From contig NC_083890.1 in NCBI RefSeq assembly GCF_032452875.1, positions 46,882,483 through 46,946,482 of the forward strand: 64,000 bases of DNA, written 5' to 3'. Under the pieces are notes generated by a model. It had not been told where the DNA came from. It searched no databases and was given only the letters and a program-made list of their open reading frames with translations. The first letter of the stretch is position 1, and every line of letters begins with the position of its first letter. Shown one piece after another: positions 11,560 through 21,884 of the stretch. Origin of the DNA: Bos javanicus. Its lineage: Eukaryota > Chordata > Mammalia > Artiodactyla > Bovidae. The position numbers and the translations under genes were made by a program.

Positions 11560-12110
11560 CTTCATCGGAAACAATGTCGTGTGAAACACTGCATCCTGTA
11601 AAGTCCACCCATGGTTGTAATGGCAGGAGGACTGTGCAATCAACCCACTGAAGATTCCACTGAGAACAGACTGTCCCTCCCTCCGTGATGGAAGTGGTTC
11701 AGTGGAATCAAACTGCCTTCAGTTAGCGGGCTGATCCTCCGGGTGAATGGGAGGACTGAGGACCCGGTGCTCATCTCTGACACAGCGGGTTCCTAGCGGG
11801 GGTTGCCGCCAGTTCTGCTTCAGTCAGGCTCTTTGTCCTTTCAGGTAAATGGCCAGGTGGACCGCCTGCATTTCTGCCTACTGGGAGGACTTTCCTCCAC
11901 CACCTTGAAGAGTGTCCAAGGAAGGGACTTTAGTTGTGGACCACCTCAAATCTTGCCACAACGATTGATAACCAGGGTGGGTTTTCTCTTCCTGCATCAC
12001 ACTTACTTGGTTGTAGGAAAATCTTGTGAAGCCATAAGTCTAGGCTGGGAGATAGAAGACAGTCTAGCCGGAATGGGAACCGTGGGCATTTGAGCCACTT
12101 CCTCTTGCAG
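11560..12110. other. Unassigned GC-richer block with 96-codon ORF
   Basis: Higher GC than its flanks with several CpGs between 11690 and 11810. It contains a plus-strand open stretch at 11803-12093 (96 codons) that I do not recognise, with no Kozak-like or repeat signature. The pyrimidine-rich CTCTTTGTCCTTTCAG at about 11828-11843 looks like a splice acceptor, but nothing confirms splicing. Could be an unrecognised old repeat, a regulatory block or chance. Confidence 0.3.
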
Positions 12111-12329
12111 CTCATCTGTGCCTTAGGGCCAGTGGTTCTTAAAGAAGGACCCACAAAATGTGAAAATTCTACCAGAAATGGCTGGAAAGACAAGAATTGC
12201 TGAGAGGAGGCTGGGCGTCAAATGATAAGAAATCGCACTGGAGGACTGATCATGAATAAAAATAATCCCTCTTTTCATATTTATTCATCTTACCTTCTTC
12301 CTGGGTACCCCTTTTCTTTGCAATCAAAG

Positions 12330-12354
12330 GCTGACCTTTGATCTTAAGGTCAGC
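12330..12354. promoter_or_regulatory. Perfect inverted repeat with AGGTCA half-sites
   Basis: GCTGACCTT at 12330-12338 and AAGGTCAGC at 12346-12354 are perfect inverted arms around a 7-bp centre. Each arm carries the nuclear-receptor half-site AGGTCA, and the left arm plus centre, read on the minus strand, gives GATCAAAGGTCA, close to a DR1 element. A binding-site reading is inference from the sequence only. Confidence 0.4.
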
Positions 12355-12883
12355 CTACAATGTTGATCAAGCCCATATATCCAGTTCCCATCTCCTGGGA
12401 CAAATAGAGGATTTTTTTTTTTTTCCTACTAAAGAGCACCATGAGAGATGTTTTCCATTTAGAGCTGAAAATATCTATTTAACCCCAATTTTTTCTGTCT
12501 TCTAAACATGTGCCAAACCACTGTTATGGTTTAGAAACTGGCTCAACACTTTATTAATATCAGGCTGTGAAAAGGAAATGTGAATATAATTAGAAACTTT
12601 TTTCAATTTTTGTTTGCAAAAACTGTATGCCTTGAATAATTAGTAATTTTTTTTCTTCATCCACGCATGTAATGCTTAATGATTCCCAAGTTAGCTCAGG
12701 GATGTTTGTGTTTTCCATTCCAAGCATGTAAAAAACTGTAGTATTTAATACATACAATTCAGTATGTTTGAGGATAAGTATATACCCCTGAAAGCATCAC
12801 CACTGTCAAAGTCGTGAATGTATCCATCACATCCCAAACTTCCGTCCTGCCCTCTTTATCATTTTTATTAGTATTATTTGTGT

Positions 12884-13098
12884 GTCCAAGAGAGCATTTC
12901 TCAGTCGTATCCAACTCTTGCAGTTCCACAGCCTCTAGCCCACAAGGCTCCTCTGTCCATGGGATTTTCCCAATAAGAATACCAGAGTGGGTTGCCATTT
13001 CCTTCTTCAGGGCATCTTCCTGACTAAGGGATGGAAACCGCATCTCCTGTGTCTGCTGCATTTCAAATAGATTCTTTACCACTGAGCCACTGGGGATC
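12884..13098 (-). mobile_element. Bov-tA SINE, diverged, inside L1
   Basis: Antisense Bov-tA: CATTTCTCAGTCGTATCCAAC at left, tRNA head ending ACCACTGAGCCACTGGGG at right. More diverged than most SINEs in the window. Confidence 0.85.
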
Positions 13099-13360
13099 TA
13101 CCTACCCTCCTAACACTCTTTAAGTATACAATACAGTGTTGTTAGCCATTGGTGCTATGCTGTGGAGTAGGTCTCCAGAACTTAACTATCTTACATCTTA
13201 CACAGTTGAAGTTTGTAGTCTTTGACCATTACTTCCACATTTCCCCCTCCTGTCTGCCCCTAGCAGCCACCATCATCTGATTCTATGAGTCTGACTAATT
13301 TTTATTATTATAGTCTGTGCCATGCGCATTGTATTGGGAAAGGATACATCCTCCATTTTT

Positions 13361-13379
13361 GTTTGTTTGTTTGTTTTTT
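13361..13379. repeat. (GTTT)n simple repeat
   Basis: About four GTTT units followed by a T-run. Confidence 0.85.
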
Positions 13380-14061
13380 CTCTTCTGAGTCCTTTGCTTT
13401 TTCCACATATTTATTAGAATCACTTTGTCAATTTCTACAAAAAGCCAAGTTGGATGTTAAGGATTTCAGAGAACCTCTAGATCAAGTTCAGGAGAATTAC
13501 CATCTTGACAATATTGAGTCTTCCTGAACATAAAATGTCTCTCCTTTATTTAAATCTTATTTAGATATTCTTTACTTTTTCTATCAGTGTGGTATAGCCT
13601 TGCACTTTTTTGTTAAATTTACTCTTAGGTGCTTTCTCTTTATTATTATTGTGCATTAAACTGTTTTCTTAATTTCATTTGCATACTCTTCATTGCTTGT
13701 ACATAGAAATACAGGTATTTTTCTTATATTGCTCTTGTGTGCCTTGCTGAGCTCATTTATTAGTTCCAGCAGATATTTTGCAGGGAGAAAGGGAGTAGGA
13801 GAGGCTGTTCTTTGAGACTTTCTCTATATAGAATCATTATCTGCAAATAAAATCAGTTCTGCTTCTTCTTTCCTATATGGATTTTTAAATTAACTTTTCA
13901 CATCTGATTGCACTGACCACAACTTCCAGCATAGGATTAAATACACACATGAGAATGGACGTCCTCCTTTTGTTCCTGATCTGGGTAAAGGTTCATTTAA
14001 TAGCATGTAATTATACATGTTATTAGCTGTAGGGTTTCTTTGTAGATGCCCTTTATTAGAT

Positions 14062-14176
14062 TTGGAGAAGGAAACAGCTATCCACTCCAGTATTCTGGTC
14101 TGGAGAATTCCATGGACTGTATAGTCCATGGGGTTGCAAAGATTCAGACACAACTGAGCGACTTTCACTTTCACTC
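14062..14176 (+). mobile_element. Single Bov-A monomer inside L1
   Basis: GGAGAAGGAAACAGCTATCC to ACTGAGCGACTTTCACTTTC, a single Bov-A unit without a tRNA head or second monomer. The L1 resumes on the right. Confidence 0.88.
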
Positions 14177-15757
14177 TATCAGATTGAGGAAATTTCCTTC
14201 TTTTCTTCTTTTGTGAAAGATTTTTTCCTAATGAATGGATATTGGATTTGTGTGTGTGTGGCTGTTGTAACTTTCATGGTGGTTTTTATCATTTATTTTA
14301 TTAATAGAATGTATTATGTTCATTGGGATTTTTATATTAAGCTAACTCTTGCATTTCTGATATGAATCACACTTTGTCAAGGATTATATTCCTTCCTCCA
14401 TGTTCCTAATATTTTGTTGAGAAGTTTTGTACCTATACTCATGGGAGATATTGGGTTATAATTTGTAATTTGTCTCTAGTGTCAGAGTAATACTAATCTT
14501 ACAGAATGAATTGGAAAGTCTTCTGTTTTCCTTTATTTTTCTGAAAGAGTTTGTGATGAAATGTCAACTCTTTATTAAATGTTTGACAGAACTTAGTGGT
14601 GAAACCATCTGAACTTGATTTTTTTTTCTTTGTAGGCAGACATTTTTATTACTAATCCATTTTTAATTTATGTCTATTCAGATTTCTTGTTTTTTTCTTG
14701 AATCAATTTTAGTAGAATGTGTCTTTCTAAGAATTTGTCATTCTATTCTAACGTGACTAATTTGTTGGTATAACGTTGCTTTTAGTGATCTCTTATAATT
14801 ATTTCTATAAGATCTGTAGGAATGTTTGAGCTTCCAAGGTGGTGTTAGTGTATGTTGGTTTTTCAGTCCTGATTTTGGTAATTTATGTATTATCTTTTTA
14901 TTTTCCTTGAGGAGTCTAGCTAAAGCGTTGTCATTTTTATTTGTCTTGTTGATGAATCAACTCTGTTTCTTTAATGTTTTCTATTGCTTTTCTGCTTTCT
15001 ATCTTATTGGTATTTGCTCTAGTCTTTATTATTCCCTTCTTTCTGAATGCTTTAGATCTAGTTTTTATTCTGTTTTGATTTTCAAATTTCTTAAAGTAAA
15101 AGGGCAGTTTTCTAATATAGGTATTTAATGCTATAAATTTCACTCTAAGTACTACTTTAGCTTCATCTCATAAGTATTTATATATTTTTTGTGCTTTTTG
15201 TTGTTCAGTTAAAGCTATTTTTCTAATTTTCTTTGTAATCTTTGTTGACCCATGGATTGGTTAGAAGTATGTTGCTTAATTTCCAAATATTGCCTAATAT
15301 TTGTGGATATCCAAAATTATATTCTCTTGTTTTCTAATTTAATTTTATTGTGGCTGTGGAATATGCATTCAATTATTTCAATTCTATTAAATTTATTGCT
15401 GCTCTTTCATAGCCTAACATACTACGGTAGCTGATCCTTATAGCCTGAACCCATGTACCAATGGAGCTAGGCCAGTGGAAGTGGAGCCTCCCAGTAAAAC
15501 TCTAATCTGCTCATATTTGGAGAATCTCTAGTAAAGGCATTATCTGTTCATTACTTAAATGAAGGATGAACTCGCTGTAACTGAAGATCTTTGGTTAATC
15601 TAAAAATTGTAGTTCAGTAAATATTATTACAAAGAAAAGTTGTGGCTGAAAATAGTTATGTTGTCAGAAAATATCTAGAAGAGAATATTTTGATTTAATT
15701 ATTTAAAAAAAATGTGTCCTCCTAGTTATAAAATCAGACCATCCTAGTTATAGAATC

Positions 15758-16166
15758 TGATGTGAGAATTGACTGTAAAGAAGGCTGAGTGCTGAAGAAT
15801 GATTGATGCTTTTGAACTGTGGTGTTGCAGAAGACTCTTGAAAGTCCCTTGGAGGGCAAGGAGCTCAAACCAGTCAATCCTAAAGGACATCAATCCTGAA
15901 TATTCATTTGAAGAACTGATGCTGAAGCTGAAGCGTCAATACTTTGGCCACTGATGTGATGAGTGACTTGTTGGAAAAGACCCTGATGCTGGCAAAGACT
16001 GAAGGCAGGAGGAGAAGGGGGCGACAGAGGATGAGATAGTTGGATGGCATCACTAACTGAATGGACATGAATTTGAGCAAACTCCAGGAGATAGTGGACA
16101 GGGAAGCCTGGTGTGCTGCAGTCCATGGGATTGCAGAGTCAGACACTACTTAGAAACTGAACAACA
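15758..16166 (+). mobile_element. BovB 3' part, 0.4 kb, with 12-bp target duplication
   Basis: Sense BovB from TGATGTGAGAATTGACTG to CTTAGAAACTGAACA. The C-terminal RT region is broken by stops. AGTTATAGAATC occurs at 15746-15757 and 16167-16178, a perfect duplication. The target itself contains a near-duplicate CCTAGTTATA...ATC unit at 15721-15757. Confidence 0.92.
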
Positions 16167-16544
16167 AGTTATAGAATCAGAGACTCTCTTTGATTCTTAC
16201 ACAGGAGTAAAATATGTATATATTGACTTTGAAAAGAAAAGCTGGAAATAAATGGTTTAACCCAAACAAGATGCAATGAGCCCTGACTGCATCTGGCTCT
16301 ATGCCAGATGTTGGATCCGAGTACCAGGGAGCTCAAGGCCCACTGAAGAATGTCTGCTTGAATGGTACTAGAACATCAAATAGCACAAAGATATTTTAAA
16401 AAATACTTTAAAAATCAAGCTGTTACATTTTATCTAATTTTCTTCTACATACAGCAAGAATATAAGATACCAAAAAGTAAAAACAAAAACCCCTTAAGAA
16501 ATTATTAATAACTGAGACAGGATGTCTTACTAGTTTATTTTATT

Positions 16545-16560
16545 AAAAAAAAAAAAAGAA
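16545..16560. repeat. A-run
   Basis: Thirteen consecutive A residues then GAAAA. It has no attached recognisable retroelement. Confidence 0.8.
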
Positions 16561-16710
16561 AATGAGTGAATAAGTAACCAAAGAACACTGGCACCCTCAT
16601 CCCCATTTACCACCACCAAAATGTGAGCAAATAAAAATATTCTTCTGTATTAAAAAAGAATCTAAAGCCAGGGGTTTTCTGTTTCTGGTAGAAAAATGAC
16701 AATAACACTG

Positions 16711-16928
16711 CTCCCTCTATTGTTTCCTTTCCTTCTTTCCTCTCCCCTCCCTCCCTCACATCCTTCCTTCTTTTTTCTTTAGTTCCTCCCTCCTCCTCCT
16801 TCTGTTTGCATCCTCCTCCCCCAAACTCCCTCCTCACCTTTGCCTTCTCCTTGCTCTTCCTCTTTCTCCTTCTTCTTCCTTCTTTTTCTTCTCCTCTGTC
16901 CTGATCCCTCTTGCACTCCTCCTTCTAA
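16711..16928. repeat. Long polypyrimidine (CT-rich) tract
   Basis: About 220 bp almost entirely C and T on the plus strand (irregular CCTT, CTCC and TTC units) with only scattered purines. Such homopurine/homopyrimidine DNA can adopt triplex structures. The 76-codon minus-strand ORF here is a by-product of the composition. Confidence 0.9.
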
Positions 16929-17504
16929 CGTGAAAATAGAATGCTGATATCTTGAAACGAAGTACCTCTGACTTTAAATAAATGTAGTGGCTCAAAACTA
17001 ATATCAGAGTTAAAAGATTCAGGACAAGATATTCACAAACTTTGACATGAAGTCTAGCCCAGAACCCAGGATTGAGACTATCTTATTTTTTAAGTTTAGA
17101 ATTATAAGTTGTGATTTCTATGTTAAATAAAATTCAAAATAAGGTTTTATGAAAATGAAGCAAGGGAAGTAAAAAAGGTACTTCAATAAATCTTAGGTTT
17201 AAACAGATATAACATTAAATATTAGATGTAAATATTTCAACTTCTCTCCACTTTATTGTTTGATTAAAATTTTCTAAGTTTCACTAAAGTGATCTGTTTT
17301 TTTTTTTTAAATATAAATCTTGAGTTTACATATATGCTATAGATCTGACACCATCTTATGTGCTGGGACAGGCACAAGATGTATAGGCTTAGTGCCCTGC
17401 TATAGAGGAGCTAACGACACGGTGAAGTGTCATCACTGCGTGCAACAGAACAAATGCTGGACTACAGACGGTAAGAAGCAAGTATAAAAAGTAGTAATAA
17501 ATCA
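16929..17504. other. Single-copy DNA, possible ancient repeat at 17335-17470
   Basis: Mostly AT-rich unique sequence. The part with TTATGTGCTGGGACAGGCAC and GCCCTGCTATAGAGGAGCTAAC resembles an L2/MIR-class relic in sense orientation, weakly. Confidence 0.35.
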
Positions 17505-17617
17505 ACCCACTCCAGTGTTCTTGCCTGGAGAATCCCAGGGGCAGGAGAGCCTGGTGGGCTGACGTCTATGGGGTTACACAGAGTCGGACACGACTGAAGT
17601 GACTTAGCAGTAGCAGC
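17505..17617 (+). mobile_element. Bov-A2 3' monomer with 12-bp target duplication
   Basis: ACCCACTCCAGTGTTCTTGC to GACTTAGCAGTAGCAGC, the downstream half of a Bov-A2, 5'-truncated. AGTAATAAATCA flanks it at 17493-17504 and 17618-17629, a perfect duplication, so the truncation happened at insertion. Confidence 0.93.
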
Positions 17618-17629
17618 AGTAATAAATCA

Positions 17630-20600
17630 TAGATGGGTGAAATTTTTCCATTTGAGATGGCTGGAAATATTTACAGCTTGAAACAATAAAATTTATTTTA
17701 TTTGCATTCATTGTAAGTGATGCTATTTTATGTTATTTTTCTGTCCTCTGTTGTAAGTGGGGGTGGAAATACTCGATATTCATGCCTTGGATTCTTGGTG
17801 TCTCTGATTCCATATGTCAAATTTAGCATCATTAATGCACATTTTTAAGCTTTCTAATTTTAGAATGTATTGAATTATTATCCAAACTTTGGTTTGATAT
17901 TCTATCAAATGCACATTTTCTGAAATTTAATTTTCATTTAGTTTTGAAACCAGAATGCAATTTTAAGAAAAAATTAACCCATACACTTTGATTCATCAAC
18001 TCAAATTGTTAAAGTACATTGTTGTTTTTAATGGATATTTTATGTTCTAAAGAACTCTTTTGAGTTATTTCAATGACATTTTAATTTTCATTGTAAAACA
18101 AAGTGATTAATTTTTAGCCAGGACGTTACAAAACTGTCTGGAAGGAAAAAAACTCTTTTCAGATCTTGCCTCTTTGCACGTCCACTCTCTAGAGTGCATT
18201 GTTACTATAGGCATCAGACCCTGAGTGCAACAGTATAAGGTAAGAAAGAGAGAAGAGTTGGACACAAACCAGTAAGGGCATTTGTGGAATAGCTTCATTT
18301 TCCATTTATGAACAAAGAGCACATTCAAGTTTATGATTAAGTCAAGTAGAAGTGTGCATAATCACTAGGGTTCTTCTACATCTATGGTGACTCAAGTACA
18401 ATCACTCAAGATGCATTTAGTGATGAAACCACGCCAAAATATATTTATAAAAAGAGAAAGAGCTCCATTTAGTAAGTTTGTGAGAGTGACCGAATGAGAT
18501 GAGAACACTGATGGGTAACACTCTTGTTTTCTTAGTCAAAAGAAGCCAGCTCAGACACAGTTCAGTGGCAATCCCAGTGCTTTCAGACTGAACCTTAAAT
18601 CAGGATCATGCATCTATCTGTTTAATCACCTATGACTGCTTAACCCAAAGCAACCATAGGTGTAGAGAAGAAAAGGGAGAAAAGAACCAGAGGGACTGAG
18701 CTACACGCCTGTGAAACAGACAGTTGCTAGTGACATCAGAGCATGGTTAGCCCAAGACTCTATTTTATACAGCCTGTCACTGAAATCTGAAAATCCACGG
18801 TTAGAGACTTGTTTCTTTGGCTCAAAGGGTTGTTCTCTAAAACAATTCTAATCATCCCTTGAAAGGACGTATAATAGTCCTTCTCAACTGAACATTAGTA
18901 ATCAAGCTTATCAGATGTTTATCAGGGATTATAAGTTTTGACGGAGGAATTTTGATTTTGCTTTTTTCCAGAGTTTGTATTAGACTAGATACATTTGTAA
19001 GTGATTTTAAGAACGCACTTAATTTACCCAAGAACCCCCCTGCATAGATTAACAGAAACATAGTAGGAAGAAATTTTCTACCAGGCTCATTGTCAATACC
19101 AAAAGCAATCTGTCAGAATTCTGTGGTTGGTTGAGTTATTTATAATCCAATACAAAGTCAAACAATATATTTTGGCAGGGTTCTTTGGGTGTGTGTTTTC
19201 ATGAGTATAATTCATGATTGTTTTTTTCTTCTGTTGAAAGGCAAAAGAACCAGGAGCAGCTGGATTTTGATTTAGCTCTACTGAGATAGGTCAGTAGGAT
19301 ATGAAATGAAAAGTTTTCTGCCAAAGTTTTAAAATTATTAAAAAACTCCTAGAGGCGGAGTTCTAATCTATAGAAAGTATGTGCGGCAAGCCCCACCTCT
19401 GGCTCATACTAAATGTATTATAGCAGTAATGCCTGTTTTGTTTTGTTTTTCAATTTTGAGGTCTTTTCAAACCTTGTGCAGTACTTCTATACTTTCTCAT
19501 TTTATTATCACATTTGCATAAAGATGTTATTATCAACAATTTTTGCAGAAGTAATATCTGAGTCTTGGGTAATTATGTGAAAAGTCAAATCTTCAAAGGA
19601 AGGGGAAGTGTCTGGTTCTATTTGATGATACTCTAGTTCTTTCTTCAGTCAGGCAACTATTCTTCTTCTTTCCACAATGTGAGAACCATAGAGATCATTC
19701 AAAGTTTCCTTTAAGAAGATATTTCCACGCTTTTCATAATAAAGTATCTGAAGTCCGTTCTAGGGCCAGGTAAAGGTCGAACTTTAGATATTTAAAGCTA
19801 CTCATGGTCTCTAACATCTGATTAAGCTGATAAAGTCCCTTTTGCCCTTCTTTCTTACTGCAGTGGAAACGAACCAAAGTTGTAATTCTTGGAGAGTTTT
19901 GGAATGGTAAATGCAGTTCAGACCTGGTTGCTCGCTGCTCTCTGCATGTTCAAAGGTAATTGAATAGGGAGTAAGTCTAAGTGCAACGGATATGTGGGCT
20001 ACAGGCACTAAGTTGCAGCTTCAAAGAGGCCACACTGAAATGAATTTTTTAAAAGAACTATAAAATTGCATCTAAGATAGATGGGGAGCAAAAGCAATAT
20101 TTAAATGAAATTGTTACGGATATAAGTCACTTTCCAGGCATTATAACTATTTCTAACATAAAATATGTTTTCACTTCATATATAAAACATTGTTATTATT
20201 CACATCTTATGACATGTTAACATATTAAAACTTAAATGTTTAATGCATATATTAAAATTTTGTGTCATCATTAACCCAGCTGATGAATTCTTTTTGAAAA
20301 AAAATAATGGGAAAGATATATCCAGAGAGATAATTTTTACAATTAGAATAAAAATATGTAACTTGAAGTCTGGTGAGATAAAAATGTCTAAGTCAGAGTT
20401 CCAAACCCCACTTTTTTCTTTTTTTTTTTTTTACTCGTGGGAATCATACCGCCACTTGTTTTCCTATTAAATGACATTTCAAATCCTTTATCATAAACAT
20501 AAATCACATCTCCTTTCAAGAAGGCAAAGGACAAACTAAATTTGAGATCTGGCTTGCATTTCTATACCCTACCCAAGACTAAATAGATGAACAGTTGCTT

Positions 20601-21204
20601 TATAGATTGTATCTGAAGGATAAACAAAGAGAGACAGTAGATGACAGGAAACATGTCACTCGAAACTGACATCTGCCCTTTAATTCACAAGCATCATCCT
20701 CAACCCTGTCACTTCGGTTGACATCTGTTACACATCCTGATGCATGCGTTTCTGGAAAAGTGCAATTTTATCTGCAGTTGGTTCGAAAAATGTATATATA
20801 CATCTATGTGTATGTTTGTTTAAAATGCCTTGCTGCATCTATAGATATGACTTCACCGTTATTAGTCTTTTAAAATGCCGAAAGAATGCTATTGTTCACC
20901 AGCTGATCCACTGGATTTAACAGTGGCTGCTGTTGGACTCAATGAAAGTCCTATGTACCTAAACTATACATCCTTTTCAATGTAGGAAACTTCCACCGTT
21001 AATTTGACTTCTTTGAATTAAATCATGTCAAGAAGACCCTTGTTAGGTGTACGCATATAATTAATACCTGAGGTGAGTAAACCATGAATGTATTTACACT
21101 CATTGTCATTGTTCATCACAATAATGGAGAAAATGCCCTTTGAAGTAGAGAGAAGAGGAACTACAACATGATAAGATGATGAGTGGAAGACGCACAGAGC
21201 CCTG
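17630..21204. other. 3.6 kb poor in ruminant repeats
   Basis: No BovB, Bov-tA, Bov-A2 or recent L1 in about 3.6 kb, although these occur about every 1 kb elsewhere. A weak MIR-like segment may lie at 19480-19650 (TATTATCACATTTGCATAAA) and a T-run at 20412-20433. No exon-like ORF longer than about 75 codons. The long clean stretch could hold distal regulatory DNA, which cannot be told from one sequence. Confidence 0.45.
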
Positions 21205-21237
21205 CTCTGGTCCTTCCCTGCTCACCATGTGCTCAAC

Positions 21238-21379
21238 CGGCTGACATGTCAGCGGCACCTGGGAAGGTGTTAAAAACGCAGAACCAGAACACCCGGGGGC
21301 AGGGCCCAGAAGTCCGAATTATCACAGACTCCTGCGGTGATTCCAATGAGTGCTAAAGACATTTGTCAAGCACTAGTCT
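21238..21379 (+). mobile_element. MER5A-like hAT-Charlie relic
   Basis: GCGGCACCTGGGAAGGTGTT, a GGGGGCAGGGCCCAGAAGTC block, GGTGATTCCAATGAGTGCTA and AAGCACTAGTCT follow the order of the non-autonomous DNA transposon MER5A. The first part of the element is poorly preserved. Confidence 0.65.
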
Positions 21380-21757
21380 AATGCCGGGCTGGATGAAGCA
21401 CAAGCTGGAATCAAGATTACTGGGAGAAATATCAGTAACCTCAGATATGCAGATGACACCAGCCTTATGGCAGAAAGTGAAGAAGAACTAAAGAGCCTCT
21501 TGATGAAAGTGAAAGAAGAGAGTGAGTGAGAAAGTTGGCTTAAAACTCAATGTTCAGAAAACTAAGATCATGGCATCTGGTCCCATCACTTCATGGCAAA
21601 TAGATGGGGAAACAATGGAAACAATGACAGACTTTATTTTGGGGGGCTCCAAAATCACTGCACATGGTGACTGCAGCCATGAAATTAAAAGATGCTTGCT
21701 CTTTGGAAGAAAAGCTATGACCAACCTAGACAGCATATTAATAGGCAGACATTACTT
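21380..21757 (+). mobile_element. BovB internal RT fragment
   Basis: Sense BovB covering the middle and later RT: the catalytic Tyr-Ala-Asp-Asp codons are intact at 21446-21457, and an open stretch continues through 21522-21791 with TKIMASGPITSWQIDGET. Unlike most copies here it lacks the BovB 3' end and tail, stopping at ACATTACTTTGTGG next to a G-rich tract. Confidence 0.92.
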
Positions 21758-21760
21758 TGT

Positions 21761-21789
21761 GGGGGGTGGGAGGTTTGGGGGTGGGGGGT
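21761..21789 (+). other. G-quadruplex motif
   Basis: Four or more G-runs of three to six bases (GGGGGG, GGG, GGGGG, GGGGGG) separated by loops of one to six bases. It fits the usual G3+N1-7 pattern. The G-rich strand is the plus strand. Confidence 0.85.
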
Positions 21790-21884
21790 GAGTGATGCAC
21801 AAAACAAAAGCAAACATTAAAAAACTCTATACATGTGTATTAATTATTTCTCTCATATGTGGATAGCAACATGAACACAGCAAT

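Larger units (their letters stand above)
12745..15410 (-). mobile_element. Old L1, antisense, about 2.4 kb net
   Basis: Antisense L1 running from its 3' UTR (12745-12880 and 13100-13300, with GTATACAATACAGTGTTG and CACCATCATCTGATTCTATG) into decayed ORF2. Recognisable ORF2 blocks include ACAATATTGAGTCTTCC near 13508, AACTCATTTATTAG-like sequence near 13750 and AATGCTATAAATTTCACTCT near 15127. No long frame survives. Two ruminant SINEs (12884-13098 and 14062-14176) interrupt it, so the L1 is older than both. Confidence 0.8.

Noticed and set aside
12123..12180. Possible MER5A start (CCAGTGGTTCTTAAAG)
   Set aside because: Only about 25 bp resemble the element; too short to call.
16607..16837. 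76-codon Glu/Lys/Gly-rich minus-strand frame
   Set aside because: Produced by the polypyrimidine tract read on the opposite strand.
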